From assembly GCF_014763045.1 (NCBI RefSeq), contig NZ_JACTAG010000002.1, forward strand, positions 558,001-622,000: a stretch of DNA of 64,000 nt. The letters run 5' to 3'. The first letter of the stretch is position 1; each line of letters begins with the position of its first letter. Of the stretch, positions 8,593 through 17,231 are shown piece by piece. Under the pieces are notes generated by a model. The model was not told where the DNA came from. It searched no databases and saw only the letters and a list, made by a program, of their open reading frames with translations. The stretch is from Sulfitobacter aestuariivivens. Its GTDB lineage: Bacteria; Pseudomonadota; Alphaproteobacteria; Rhodobacterales; Rhodobacteraceae. A program made the translations under genes and the position numbers.

Positions 8593-10548
8593 ATGACCGA
8601 CTTTCTCCTACTTGCCTTCATTTTCCTGATTGCAGGCGTCATCGCCGTGCCCATCGCCACCCGGCTGGGTCTGGGGTCGGTTCTGGGCTATCTGATCGCC
8701 GGGATCGTGATCTCACCCATTCTGGCGGTGCTGGGCGTAGACGTCATCGCCATTCAGCACTTTGCGGAATTCGGCGTTGTGATGATGCTGTTTCTCGTGG
8801 GCCTGGAACTGGAACCCAAGATGCTCTGGGACATGCGGATGCGCCTGCTGGGCCTGGGCGGGGGTCAGGTTGCCCTGACAACGCTGGCCGTGATGGGTGT
8901 CGCCCTGATGCTGGGGCAACCCTGGACAATCGCACTGGCCGTGGGGCTGGTGCTGGCACTCTCCTCAACGGCAATCGTCCTGCAGACGCTGAACGAAAAG
9001 GGGCTGATGAAGTCGGACGGCGGGCAATCGTCTTTCTCTGTGCTGTTGACGCAGGACATCGCGGTGATCCCCATGCTGGCGCTGATCCCGCTTCTGGCCA
9101 TGCCCGACCTGATGGAACTCGCTTCTGACACGGCAACACATGGTGCACCAACCCATGCCGAGGCCAGTCATGCCGAGGCCGCGCATGGCGATGCAGACCA
9201 TGGCACCGACGCCGATCACGGCAGCGGAATCAGCCTTGTCGACGGACTGAACGCCTGGCAGACCGCCCTCGTCACACTGGGGGCAATCGGCTTTGTGGTG
9301 GTGGGCGGCTCTGTCCTGACCACACCCGTTTTCCGCTTTATCGGCGCGGCCCGCTTGCGCGAGATGTTCACCGCCGCTGCGTTGATGATGGTGATCGGCA
9401 TTGCCCTGCTGATGAGCCTCGTTGGCCTGTCCCCCGCACTGGGCACGTTCCTGGCCGGTGTGGTGCTGGCCAACTCCGCGTACCGGCACGAGCTGGAAAG
9501 CGACATCGACCCCTTCAAGGGCCTGCTGCTGGGGCTCTTTTTCATGACGGTGGGGGCAGGCATCAACTTTGCCCTCCTGCTGGACAATCTCGCCATGATT
9601 CTGGCGCTTACCTTTGGCCTGATCCTGCTCAAGGCCGGTGTGTTGCTGATCCTTGCGCTCATCTTCAAGCTGCGCGGCGCCAACAAGTGGCTCTTCGCGC
9701 TGGGACTGGCCCAGGCGGGCGAGTTCGGGTTTGTGCTGCTGTCCTTTACGGTCGCCAATCAGGTCATTCCGTCTGCCCTGGCCGACATCCTGTTGCTTGT
9801 CGTGGCCTTGTCGATGCTGCTGACCCCGGCGCTCTTCATCCTCTATGACAGGGTCATCGCGCCCCGCTTCGCAGACAGCGAAGACCGCGAGGCCGACGAG
9901 ATGCCGCAGGGTCGCAAGATCATCATCGCGGGGGCCGGTCGTGTCGGCGGCATGGTCGACCGCATCCTGCGCGCGGCCGGGTTTGAGACCACTCTGATCG
10001 ACTATGACAGCCGCCGCCTGATGATTGCCGAACGCTTTGGCTTTTCCACCTATTACGGCGATGCCACCCGGCCCGACCTGCTGCATGCCGCAGGCATTGC
10101 CGAGGCAGACATGCTGGTTGTTGCGATCGACGACCGCGAAAAGATTAGCGAGCTGGTCAAGCACGTCTGCAGCCACTATCCAAACGTACACGTGCAGGCC
10201 CGCGCCCGTGACCGCGACCATGTCTATGACCTTTGGGCGCTGGGATGCCGTGACATCATCCGCGAAACCTACGATTCATCTCTGCGCATGGGCCGCTCCG
10301 CGTATGAAGCGCTTGGCGTGCCCGAAGATCGCGCCGCAAACATGATTGACCACTTCAACGCCTACGACCGGCGGGCCATGCTTGCGGTGGCGGATACCCA
10401 CCGCGTCGGCGTCGCCCCGCACGAGAACGAAGACTACGTAAACCGGGTTCGCGATCTGGTGGAAAACATGCAACCCCGCCTCGAAGCCGAACTGGCGGCC
10501 CTGCGCGCCGGAGAAGAGCTGGGCGAGGATATTGTAAAACCCGCCTGA
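8593..10548 (+). CDS. CPA2-family monovalent cation:proton antiporter (KefB/KefC-like) with RCK/TrkA-N domain
   Basis: A 651-residue inner-membrane protein. The N-terminal ~425 residues form about 12 hydrophobic helices of the Na+/H+ exchanger fold, including the CPA2 signature LTQDIAVIP (Gln154-Asp155). A cytoplasmic RCK domain with the nucleotide-binding motif IIIAGAGRVGG follows, then an acidic tail. Such proteins exchange K+ or Na+ for H+ under control of the RCK ligand. The loop after the QD helix (residues 183-209) is odd: six histidines at 5- or 6-residue spacing in an Ala/Asp/Gly-rich stretch, which could bind metal or sense pH. The gene stands alone, with AAAGGG before its ATG; no KefF/KefG partner is next to it. 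Confidence 0.88.
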   Translation: MTDFLLLAFIFLIAGVIAVPIATRLGLGSVLGYLIAGIVISPILAVLGVDVIAIQHFAEFGVVMMLFLVGLELEPKMLWDMRMRLLGLGGGQVALTTLAVMGVALMLGQPWTIALAVGLVLALSSTAIVLQTLNEKGLMKSDGGQSSFSVLLTQDIAVIPMLALIPLLAMPDLMELASDTATHGAPTHAEASHAEAAHGDADHGTDADHGSGISLVDGLNAWQTALVTLGAIGFVVVGGSVLTTPVFRFIGAARLREMFTAAALMMVIGIALLMSLVGLSPALGTFLAGVVLANSAYRHELESDIDPFKGLLLGLFFMTVGAGINFALLLDNLAMILALTFGLILLKAGVLLILALIFKLRGANKWLFALGLAQAGEFGFVLLSFTVANQVIPSALADILLLVVALSMLLTPALFILYDRVIAPRFADSEDREADEMPQGRKIIIAGAGRVGGMVDRILRAAGFETTLIDYDSRRLMIAERFGFSTYYGDATRPDLLHAAGIAEADMLVVAIDDREKISELVKHVCSHYPNVHVQARARDRDHVYDLWALGCRDIIRETYDSSLRMGRSAYEALGVPEDRAANMIDHFNAYDRRAMLAVADTHRVGVAPHENEDYVNRVRDLVENMQPRLEAELAALRAGEELGEDIVKPA

Positions 10549-10576
10549 GCGTGCCCCTGCCCACAACTTTGCATGC

Positions 10577-11029
10577 TCAGGCCCGCGCATCCTTCGGCGA
10601 CCCCATCACCACATAAGACGTTATCGCATTTACCTGCGGCAACGCGCCCAACATATCGGTGTGAAAATGCTTGTACGCCTTGAGATCTGCACATTCGACC
10701 CGCAACAGGTACTCGATATTACCCGTGATGTTGTGGCATTCGACCACCTCTGGCGCGTCATCCAGCGCGCGTTCAAAAGCTTCTTGCGAGGTTTTTGAAT
10801 GATCACTCAGCCCGACGCCCACATAGGCGACAAATCCCGCCCCAAGGGCGGTGCGATCCAGCACAGCGCGATAGCCCTGAATGATGCCGCGGCGCTCCAA
10901 CTCCTGCACCCGGCGCAGACAGGCCGACGGCGATAGCCCCACACGCTCTGCCAACTCGATGTTGCTGATCCGACCATCGCGAGTCAGCTCTTGCAATATT
11001 CTGTCGGATATTTGATCAAGATCGCTCAT
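10577..11029 (-). CDS. Lrp/AsnC-family transcriptional regulator
   Basis: A 150-residue regulator with an N-terminal winged HTH (LDQISDRILQELTRDGRISNIELAERVGLSPSACLRRVQELE) and a C-terminal ligand-binding RAM/ASNC domain (GFVAYVGVGL ... YVVMGSP). It is divergent from a LysE-type exporter gene 72 bp away. That layout is typical of Lrp-like activators that sense an intracellular amino acid and switch on its exporter. Start 11029 is preferred to 11092 because family conservation begins at MSDLDQ; the ribosome-binding site is weak. The gene converges on the antiporter gene with a 28-bp gap. Confidence 0.9.
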   Translation of the reverse strand: MSDLDQISDRILQELTRDGRISNIELAERVGLSPSACLRRVQELERRGIIQGYRAVLDRTALGAGFVAYVGVGLSDHSKTSQEAFERALDDAPEVVECHNITGNIEYLLRVECADLKAYKHFHTDMLGALPQVNAITSYVVMGSPKDARA

Positions 11030-11038
11030 ATATTGCAA
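10991..11038. promoter_or_regulatory. Possible Lrp-type operator (inverted TTGCAATAT repeat)
   Basis: A perfect 9-bp inverted repeat, TTGCAATAT at 10991-10999 and ATATTGCAA at 11030-11038, brackets the start of the lrp-like gene beside the divergent lysE-like promoter. AT-rich dyads of this sort are common Lrp/AsnC sites. The assignment is inference only. Confidence 0.3.
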
Positions 11039-11101
11039 TGTATCCCAAATCCTAACACACAACGCAATGACATGGCGCCACCCATCTGTCAATTATTGCG
11101 C

Positions 11102-11695
11102 ATGTCACCCGATACCCTCTTTGCGCTTGCCCTCTTTGCCCTCGCCAGCTCGCTGACACCGGGGCCGAATAACCTGATGCTGATGGCCTCGGGCGCGAAT
11201 TTCGGCTTTCGGCGGTCGATCCCGCATATGCTGGGCATTTCCATCGGTTTTTTGGTGCTAATGCTGTCTGCAGGTCTGGGGCTGGTGCAACTCTTTGATC
11301 TCTATTCGGTCATCTACACCGTTCTCAAGGTGCTCGCCGTGGCGTACATGCTGTGGCTGGCATGGAAAATCGCGCACGCAGGTCCGGTGCAGGAGCGCGA
11401 CGCCACCGGCACGCCACTGACTTTCCTGCAGGCTGTGGCCTTTCAGTGGGTCAACCCCAAGGCATGGGCGATGGCACTGACCGCGATCACCGTATACGTC
11501 GGCAACAGCGGCTGGCTTTCGCTTTTGCTGGCCTGCGTCGTCTTTTCGTCCGTCAACCTGCCCTCGGTGTCGGTGTGGACCGTCCTCGGCCAGCAGATGG
11601 CGCGCATACTGACAAGTTCGCGCCGCCTGAGCCTGTTCAACTGGACGATGGCCATCCTGCTGGTGGCCTCGCTTTACCCGATCCTGCAGCTTTGA
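11102..11695 (+). CDS. LysE/RhtB-family amino acid exporter
   Basis: A 197-residue polytopic membrane protein with about six hydrophobic segments and the LysE/RhtB hallmark near the N-terminus (ASSLTPGPNNLMLMASGANFG). FQWVNPKAWAMALTA is also typical of the family. It would export an amino acid or homoserine-lactone-like molecule by proton antiport. Start 11102 (MSPDTL) opens directly into the first helix; in-frame ATG codons at 11072 and upstream lack both a ribosome-binding site and conservation, and 11102 has no strong site either. The divergent Lrp-like gene is its likely regulator. Confidence 0.85.
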   Translation: MSPDTLFALALFALASSLTPGPNNLMLMASGANFGFRRSIPHMLGISIGFLVLMLSAGLGLVQLFDLYSVIYTVLKVLAVAYMLWLAWKIAHAGPVQERDATGTPLTFLQAVAFQWVNPKAWAMALTAITVYVGNSGWLSLLLACVVFSSVNLPSVSVWTVLGQQMARILTSSRRLSLFNWTMAILLVASLYPILQL

Positions 11696-11773
11696 AGAGA
11701 CCCACCTGTCGCACATTCGTTGCAATGCACGAAAATGACCGCCATATATCCCTTTGAAACGGCGGAGCATTCA

Positions 11774-12736
11774 ATGACGCAATATCTGGATTTCGAAAAA
11801 CCCCTGGCCGAGATCGAAGGCAAGGCGGAAGAACTGCGTGCGCTGGCCCGCTCGAACGAGGAAATGGACATCACCGCCGAAGCCAAGGCGCTTGATGACA
11901 AGGCCGACAAGCTGCTGGGTGAGCTTTACGCAGACCTGACACCCTGGCGCAAATGCCAGGTGGCACGCCACCCCGAGCGCCCGCATTGCAAGGACTATAT
12001 CGAAGCGCTGTTCAGCGAATATACGCCCCTTGCCGGGGATCGGAACTTTGCCGACGATCTGGCTGTCATGGGCGGTCTTGCGCGCTTTAACGACACACCG
12101 GTGATGGTAATCGGTCATGAAAAGGGCAACGACACCAAATCGCGCATCGAACGCAACTTTGGCATGGCCCGGCCAGAAGGATACCGCAAGGCAGTCCGAC
12201 TGATGGAACTTGCAGGGCGTTTTGGCCTGCCCGTGATCACCCTGGTCGACACGCCGGGTGCCTACCCCGGCAAAGGTGCTGAAGAACGCGGCCAGTCCGA
12301 AGCGATTGCCCGCTCAACTGAGAAATGCTTGCAAATCGGCGTGCCCCTGATCAGCGTTATTATCGGCGAAGGCGGCTCTGGTGGCGCGGTGGCCTTTGCC
12401 ACGGCGAACCGCGTCGCGATGCTTGAACACTCCGTCTATTCCGTGATCACGCCTGAAGGCTGCGCATCGATCTTGTGGAAAGACGCGGAGAAGATGCGCG
12501 AAGCAGCCCAGGCCATGCGCCTGACCGCAGAAGACCTCATGCGCCTTGGCGTGATTGACCGGATCATCTCAGAACCCAAGGGCGGCGCACATCGCGGCAG
12601 CGACGCAACCCTCAAAGCCGTCGGCAGGGCGATTGCCGACATGCTGGGCGAACTGGACGGCAAGGACGGCGCAGCGCTGGTCAAAGACCGCCGGGCGAAA
12701 TACCTCGACATGGGCGGCAAGGGATTGGCCGCCTGA
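11774..12736 (+). CDS. accA: Acetyl-CoA carboxylase carboxyltransferase subunit alpha
   Basis: A 320-residue protein matching AccA in length and motifs. Visible are [19 protein letters not shown] at the N-terminus, [34 protein letters not shown], and the crotonase-like oxyanion region [19 protein letters not shown]. With AccD it moves carboxyl from biotin-BCCP to acetyl-CoA, the first committed step of fatty acid synthesis. The ATG at 11774 follows GGCGGAG at good spacing. It is a single gene, as accA usually is. Confidence 0.96.
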   Translation: MTQYLDFEKPLAEIEGKAEELRALARSNEEMDITAEAKALDDKADKLLGELYADLTPWRKCQVARHPERPHCKDYIEALFSEYTPLAGDRNFADDLAVMGGLARFNDTPVMVIGHEKGNDTKSRIERNFGMARPEGYRKAVRLMELAGRFGLPVITLVDTPGAYPGKGAEERGQSEAIARSTEKCLQIGVPLISVIIGEGGSGGAVAFATANRVAMLEHSVYSVITPEGCASILWKDAEKMREAAQAMRLTAEDLMRLGVIDRIISEPKGGAHRGSDATLKAVGRAIADMLGELDGKDGAALVKDRRAKYLDMGGKGLAA

Positions 12737-12747
12737 GCGCTGCCCCC

Positions 12748-13200
12748 TCAAAGCCTGATCCTGAAACGCGGCCCCGGCGGCGGCATATCGTCAAAACCCG
12801 CAGCGCGGTAAAACGCCCCTGCCGCTGCATTCTCGGGATGCGTCCCGACGACCATGTACCGGCAGCCCAACGACTGAACCTCAGACTTGCATCCCTCGAC
12901 CAATGCCTGTCCCAAGCCGCACCCGCGCGCCGAGGCTTGGACAAAAAGGTGGTGCATATCCATCCCCCGAACGCCGTATTGCATCTGTACCAAAGGGCAC
13001 AGCACCGCATACCCGGCCAATCCGTCATCGCCTGAAGCCACCAATGCGATGACCCAGGGGTGATCGCCCATCAGGTCACGGCGCAGGTCATTCAAGGTTA
13101 CCGCCGCTGTATCCCCGTGATGCGCAGCAAGCGCGTGCACCATATCAAGGATTTCGGGCAGATCGGACGCTTTTGCGCGTCGTACAAGGTGATGTGTCAT
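12748..13200 (-). CDS. GNAT-family N-acetyltransferase
   Basis: A 150-residue acetyltransferase with the GNAT fold: N-terminal VRRAKASDLPEILDMVHAL, the acetyl-CoA binding region (HHLFVQASARGCGLGQALVEG, a Q/R-x-x-G-x-G/A variant) and the C-terminal NAAAGAFYRAAGFDDMP. The acceptor, protein or small molecule, cannot be read. Start 13200 is chosen because GGGGA lies just upstream; a longer frame to 13248 is Arg-rich and unlike the family. It converges on accA with an 11-bp gap. Confidence 0.85.
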   Translation of the reverse strand: MTHHLVRRAKASDLPEILDMVHALAAHHGDTAAVTLNDLRRDLMGDHPWVIALVASGDDGLAGYAVLCPLVQMQYGVRGMDMHHLFVQASARGCGLGQALVEGCKSEVQSLGCRYMVVGTHPENAAAGAFYRAAGFDDMPPPGPRFRIRL

Positions 13201-13490
13201 GTTGTCCCCGCGCCAGCACGCAGCACCGCGCCTGCGCGGCCTTTGCATGTTGAAATGGGAAAGGGGCCGCGAGCTAAAGCGCGCGACAATAAAGAGCGAT
13301 ATCGAAGGTCTTTGTCATGTGCGCCACACTGCACAGCGTTCTGCCATCAGGTCAAGATCACGCGCCGATCACCTTCCGGCGACAGGCTGTGATTTGAATC
13401 GGCGCGGGTGCGAACATACATATTAGATACAAACGGAGGATGCCCGACCCTCTGACCATCCTCCCGCCTTCAAACGGAAAGGATGATCTC

Positions 13491-13790
13491 ATGTATAAAC
13501 GCCTCTTCTCCCTTGCGCTGGTCTTTGGCATGGCGGCACTGGCACCGCCTTCCTTTGCCATGGCCTGCGCCCCCCGCGATGCCATGGTCGAGCGGCTAAA
13601 TGACCATTACAATGAAACACTTACTGCACGTGGCCTGCAAAACGAAAATGCCCTGATGGAAATTTTCACCTCCAAGGACACGGGCACCTACACCGTCCTG
13701 CTCAGCCGTGCCGACGGGATCAGCTGTGTCGTATCCTCAGGCACACACTGGTCGCCGGCGAAACCTGTTCCGGCAGGTGTCGCAGGCTAA
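13491..13790 (+). CDS. Small secreted hypothetical protein
   Basis: A 99-residue protein with a clear Sec signal peptide (KRLF, then a hydrophobic stretch ending PPSFAMA, cleavage near residue 24). The mature part is about 75 residues with two cysteines that could pair (ACAPRD and ISCVVS). It contains MVERLNDHYNETLTARGLQNENALMEIF, typical of a periplasmic protein family common in Rhodobacterales, but I do not recognise a function. ATG 13491 is preceded by GGAAAGGATGATCTC. Its stop overlaps the stop of the convergent GntR-family gene by 4 bp. Confidence 0.75.
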   Translation: MYKRLFSLALVFGMAALAPPSFAMACAPRDAMVERLNDHYNETLTARGLQNENALMEIFTSKDTGTYTVLLSRADGISCVVSSGTHWSPAKPVPAGVAG

Positions 13791-14437
13791 CTTGCCAACA
13801 TTCGCAACCCTTGCGTAACATCCGACCGGACCGCCAGCCGCAGTCCAGGTTCATCGCCAGCCCGCAGGGCCGCGATGATCAGACGATGAAATTGCGGCGG
13901 CTCGGTCCGTCTGAGCCGCCCGTAAAGCGCCCGCATCGTGGGCCCCATCTGCAGCCAGACCGTCTCTGCCATGGCAAGCATCGCAGGCGCCTGTGCGCGC
14001 AAATAAAGCGTGCGGTGAAATTCCAGATTGGCCCGGATATAGCTGACCGCATCGCGTTGCGCGACAGCCTCTCCGACCGCGTTGTTGATGGTCTGCAACC
14101 GCTCAATCAACGCCAGATGCGCCCGTGGCAACGCACGACTGGCAAGCTCGACCTCAATCAGCGCGCGCAATGCGGCCAGTTCCTCAATACGTTCATTGCT
14201 CAGTTCGGGTGTCGATATGCGCCCCGAGGACGACATGGTCAGCGCGCCCTCGGCCGCCAGACGTCGCACCGCCTCACGCGCGGGCGTCATCGACACCTCA
14301 TAGCTCTTGCCAATACCTCTGAGTGTCAGCGCATAACCGGGGGGCAGATCCCCATGCATAATACGGTTGCGCAGCCGCCGGTAGACGCGGTCATGGGCCA
14401 GCGGAGGGCCTTCGATGGGGCGTTGGGTCAAATTCAT
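13787..14437 (-). CDS. GntR-family transcriptional regulator (FadR subfamily, FCD domain)
   Basis: A 216-residue regulator. The N-terminal winged HTH (HDRVYRRLRNRIMHGDLPPGYALTLRGIGKSYEVSMTPAREAVRRLAAEGAL) is followed by an all-helical FCD effector domain (LRALIEVELASRAL ... NLEFHRTLYLRA). FadR-type regulators usually control carbon-source catabolism. Start 14437 is chosen over 14473 because a perfect 14-bp palindrome, likely its operator, lies between the two. The gene has no adjacent metabolic partner: it converges on a small secreted protein and diverges from a CHAP lipoprotein. Confidence 0.87.
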   Translation of the reverse strand: MNLTQRPIEGPPLAHDRVYRRLRNRIMHGDLPPGYALTLRGIGKSYEVSMTPAREAVRRLAAEGALTMSSSGRISTPELSNERIEELAALRALIEVELASRALPRAHLALIERLQTINNAVGEAVAQRDAVSYIRANLEFHRTLYLRAQAPAMLAMAETVWLQMGPTMRALYGRLRRTEPPQFHRLIIAALRAGDEPGLRLAVRSDVTQGLRMLAS

Positions 14438-14444
14438 GAGCCCG

Positions 14445-14458
14445 TTTGTGATCACAAA
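14445..14458. promoter_or_regulatory. Perfect palindrome TTTGTGATCACAAA, putative GntR operator
   Basis: A fully self-complementary 14-mer begins 8 bp upstream of the preferred GntR-family start, where bound repressor would block its own transcription. Its half-sites TGTGA/TCACA abut with no spacer, so it is not a CRP/FNR site, which needs about 6 bp between halves. Confidence 0.5.
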
Positions 14459-14643
14459 GAGATCTAAGGTCAATCCGTCTCCCGCAGGACGCGCATCGGG
14501 CTACAAAAGTTTACGCGCGTAAGCAAATTTCTGCCACCCGGCACAGCGTGTCTTTGCATTGCCACGCATTTGATTAAAAGACACGACGTGACCTCCGGGC
14601 AAGAGGGGGTCAAGGGACGGTTGGGACAGACTTGAGGGACATT

Positions 14644-15186
14644 ATGAACATTTATCGTGCAGGTCGCGCGGTGCTCAGCATCGCTGCGTTGGCCGCCTTG
14701 ACAGCTTGCGCCGCCCCGAAAGCGGAATTCGACACGCTGTCATCTCTGCAAATCGACCCTGAAATGCAGGCGCTTGCCCTGCGCGAGGTCGCCGCGAAAC
14801 ATGCGCGCGGCCAGCGTGTGTGGTGCGTGCCCTTTGCGCGTGACGCCAGCGGCGTCCAGATCCGCGGCAATGCTAACACGTGGTGGGGACAGGCCGATGG
14901 TCTTTACGCACGCGGGAACAAGCCCGCTGTCGGATCGGTGATGACGTGGAAAGCCACATCCAAAAATCCCCGCGGTCATGTCGCCGTGGTGTCTCAAATC
15001 ATCTCGGATCGTGAGATCAAGGTGGATCACGCCAACTGGCGCCGCAATCAGGTGTCCCTGAAAATGAGCGTCATCGACATCTCGCCCAAGGGCGACTGGA
15101 GCCAGGTCAAACTGGAAAGCCAGCCGGGCAGCTACGGCCGGATGTATCCGATCAAGGGCTTTATCTACCCCACCACAGCCAGCTAA
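14644..15186 (+). CDS. CHAP-domain lipoprotein (putative peptidoglycan amidase/endopeptidase)
   Basis: A 180-residue protein with a lipoprotein signal (lipobox LTAC, lipidated Cys22) and a CHAP/NlpC-P60-like domain. The probable catalytic cysteine is Cys61 in RVWCVPFARD and the histidine is His112 in NPRGHVAVVSQI. NTWWGQADGLYARGNKPAVGSVMTW between them is characteristic of CHAP proteins, which cleave peptide bonds or amides in murein. It is expected at the periplasmic face of a membrane. Start 14644 opens directly with the signal peptide; an ATG-less extension to 14632 adds only four residues. It converges on the metallopeptidase gene. Confidence 0.85.
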   Translation: MNIYRAGRAVLSIAALAALTACAAPKAEFDTLSSLQIDPEMQALALREVAAKHARGQRVWCVPFARDASGVQIRGNANTWWGQADGLYARGNKPAVGSVMTWKATSKNPRGHVAVVSQIISDREIKVDHANWRRNQVSLKMSVIDISPKGDWSQVKLESQPGSYGRMYPIKGFIYPTTAS

Positions 15187-15206
15187 GCGCGCCCCAGACG
15201 CAAAGC

Positions 15207-15893
15207 TCAGAACTTAAAGCGATGCAGGCCCGAACCGTGGTCCCGCAGCCATTTGCGGGGCGCCTTGTAGGGTCCATAGATCTGCTCGACCCCGGCCCAG
15301 AATGCCGCCGAATGGTTCATCTCTGCCAAATGCGCCACCTCGTGGGCCGCGACGTAATCCAGCACCTCGGGCGGCGTCATGATCAGCCGCCACGAAAACA
15401 TCAATCCACCATCACTGGTACACGATCCCCAGCGCGACCGCGTGTCCCGCATGGTGATCCGGTGATACCTCTTGCCCAGCCGCGCTGCGTAGTCGTCACA
15501 GGCCCCTGCCAGACGGTCCCGTGCGACCTCTTTCAGGTAGGCACCCAGTCGCGCTGACACCCGGTCTGCAGGGCCGGGCACTTCAACGTGGTCCGCCCCC
15601 AGCACAACTCGCCGCCCCGCACCGGGCAGGACCTTCAGCATCTTGCCACCCACTGGCACTTCCGCCCCAAGACCCACTTCAATATCCGCGCCCCGCGCAT
15701 CCAGATGGTTGCGAATCCACCCCTCCTTTGAGCGGGCGAATTCCAGCGCTTCATGCTCTGCCAGTCGCGCAGGCATGCTGAGCGTGACACGCCCATCCAG
15801 CTGCGAAATCCGCAAAGATATGCGCCGCGCGCGCGTGGACCGGCGCAAAATCAGCGGGATCGGAGGATCACCGGGCAGGTAAACATCGCTCAT
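15207..15893 (-). CDS. YgjP/M48-type metal-dependent hydrolase (DUF45)
   Basis: A 228-residue protein of the DUF45/YgjP family. The zinc motif HEVAH (residues 184-188) with a third ligand region EMNH (His194) and the conserved TRSRWGSCTSDGGLMFSWRLIM just before it identify the family. It resembles SprT/wss-type metallopeptidases; the substrate is unknown. No signal peptide or membrane helix is seen, so it is cytoplasmic. It lies between a CHAP lipoprotein (convergent) and the FYDLN-acid gene (divergent). Confidence 0.87.
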   Translation of the reverse strand: MSDVYLPGDPPIPLILRRSTRARRISLRISQLDGRVTLSMPARLAEHEALEFARSKEGWIRNHLDARGADIEVGLGAEVPVGGKMLKVLPGAGRRVVLGADHVEVPGPADRVSARLGAYLKEVARDRLAGACDDYAARLGKRYHRITMRDTRSRWGSCTSDGGLMFSWRLIMTPPEVLDYVAAHEVAHLAEMNHSAAFWAGVEQIYGPYKAPRKWLRDHGSGLHRFKF

Positions 15894-16005
15894 CAGTCAG
15901 GCACCCATGGCATAAGCCTTTGACACTGCCTATTTCATATGGCACTTGGCCGGAATCATCTAGCCAACCGCTGAACCCAACCGCAAATTCAAGAAAGGGT
16001 GTGCC

Positions 16006-16338
16006 ATGCCCAACGAAGAATGGGGAACCAAGCGCCTGTGCCCCACCACCGGCAAACGCTTCTACGACCTCAACAAGGACCCGATCGTCAGCCCCTACAC
16101 GGGTGAAGTGTTGGAGGTGGACGCCTCCAAGTCGCGCATGATCGCCGCCGACGCCGAAGACGCGGCCTCTGCCAAGGCAAAGGCCAAGAAGGGCGACGAA
16201 GAGGATGCCGTTCTGGAAGATGACGACGATGTCGACGTGGATCTCGATGACGATATCCTGGACGACGACGATGATGATGATGATACGGTCCCGCTGGAAG
16301 AGATCGCAGACGTCGCATCTGACGACGATGACACCTGA
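16006..16338 (+). CDS. FYDLN-acid domain protein (TIGR02300 family)
   Basis: A 110-residue protein. The N-terminal half carries the conserved WGTKRLCPTTGKRFYDLNKDP that names the family and looks like a small zinc-ribbon-like fold. The C-terminal half is almost pure Asp/Glu with long D-runs near residues 65-110. It is restricted mostly to alphaproteobacteria, and its role is unknown. AAAGGG precedes the ATG. It lies about 100 bp upstream of tRNA-Ala, the arrangement I expect in Rhodobacterales. Confidence 0.88.
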   Translation: MPNEEWGTKRLCPTTGKRFYDLNKDPIVSPYTGEVLEVDASKSRMIAADAEDAASAKAKAKKGDEEDAVLEDDDDVDVDLDDDILDDDDDDDDTVPLEEIADVASDDDDT

Positions 16339-16436
16339 TCGCCACACATGAAATCGCTGGGGCGGGCCCGCACTTTTCCCTTGATCCCGCCCCCGCATGC
16401 GCCTAATACCGCGCCACCATCAGCCATCGGCTTAAT

Positions 16437-16512
16437 GGGGCATTAGCTCAGCTGGGAGAGCGCCTGCATGGCATGCAGGAGGTCAGCGGTTCGATCCCGC
16501 TATGCTCCACCA
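16437..16512 (+). tRNA. tRNA-Ala (anticodon GGC)
   Basis: A 76-nt cloverleaf with encoded CCA. The acceptor stem GGGGCAT/ATGCTCC has one G-T pair. The D-arm is GCTC...GAGC. The anticodon stem CCTGC/GCAGG closes the loop ATGGCAT with anticodon GGC at 16470-16472. The T-arm is AGCGG-TTCGATC-CCGCT and the discriminator is A. It reads GCC/GCU alanine codons. Confidence 0.97.
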
Positions 16513-16660
16513 AGCGCTTCATTGAAAAATGAAGTGCGGGTCGGAACGGTGATTTTCCTTAGCTTCCGATGCACGAACAGGTCAGGCGACCACATCGCTT
16601 GCCTGCAAGTTACTCTGATTAGAAACGGCAATCCTGCCAGTCGCTCACCCCGTGACGGCG

Positions 16661-17179
16661 CTACTGCAACCGTCTGCGCGGGGGCGGCGGCGCGGACGGG
16701 GTGCGGGCACCAGCCCGGCGCCAGCGCGCGTTCTCGAACTGCGGGTCAAGCGCCTGGCGCCGATACGCCTGATTATAGCGGTCAACCGGCACGACACGGA
16801 ACTGCGTGAACCGCGCCTTGCGCTTGCGGAAGGCCGCGTCTTCTTCCGCCAGAACCTCCCGGATACCTGCACTCACGCCATTACGGCGCACGTGGTTAAC
16901 CAGGGCACCATCGCTGGCAGGTACGGGCGCATTGGCGCTTTGCGGCTGCCCGCCAAAGGCCACGACCCCCTCGTTCAGTGCCGATCTGTCTGTCAGATTG
17001 CCCTGACCGGGTGTCGGAGGTGGCAGTGTGGCGTAATCCGCAGGCTCTTCCAGTGGTTTGACCGGAGCGACCAGAAATTCATCCGGCCCCTTTGACGTCG
17101 GTTGCAACTGGCGCAGCCCCTTGTTGGCGCAGGCCGTCACGGCAAACGAGGCAAGGGTCAAAAGAACAATAAGACGCAT
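16661..17179 (-). CDS. bamF: DUF3035 lipoprotein, putative Bam complex subunit BamF
   Basis: A 172-residue lipoprotein. The N-terminal MRLIVLLTLASFAVTACA gives a lipobox with lipidated Cys18. A Pro-rich conserved stretch (GPDEFLVAPVKPLEEP, then YATLPPPTPGQGN) is the mark of DUF3035, the family assigned to BamF, an alphaproteobacterial accessory of the outer-membrane beta-barrel assembly machine. The C-terminus is Arg-rich. Start 17179 begins with the signal peptide; the longer frame to 17272 adds a charged, non-conserved N-terminus. It is downstream of lspA, whose product processes lipoproteins such as this one. Confidence 0.78.
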   Translation of the reverse strand: MRLIVLLTLASFAVTACANKGLRQLQPTSKGPDEFLVAPVKPLEEPADYATLPPPTPGQGNLTDRSALNEGVVAFGGQPQSANAPVPASDGALVNHVRRNGVSAGIREVLAEEDAAFRKRKARFTQFRVVPVDRYNQAYRRQALDPQFENARWRRAGARTPSAPPPPRRRLQ

Positions 17180-17231
17180 CGGTCTGCTCCACTGGGTCTG
17201 CCCCTTTGATATCGCAGGGCGGGTGGCAATG

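Noticed and set aside
8965..10221. A 418-codon minus-strand open frame opposite the antiporter
   Set aside because: Gln/His/Asp-rich shadow translation; the plus strand encodes a recognisable CPA2 antiporter.
14445..14458. CRP/FNR site at TTTGTGATCACAAA
   Set aside because: The TGTGA and TCACA halves abut, whereas CRP-type sites need about 6 bp between them.
16661..16872. Arg/Pro-rich frames around the bamF 3' end and the tRNA
   Set aside because: Shadow frames of the Arg-rich BamF C-terminus; none shows an independent start signal.
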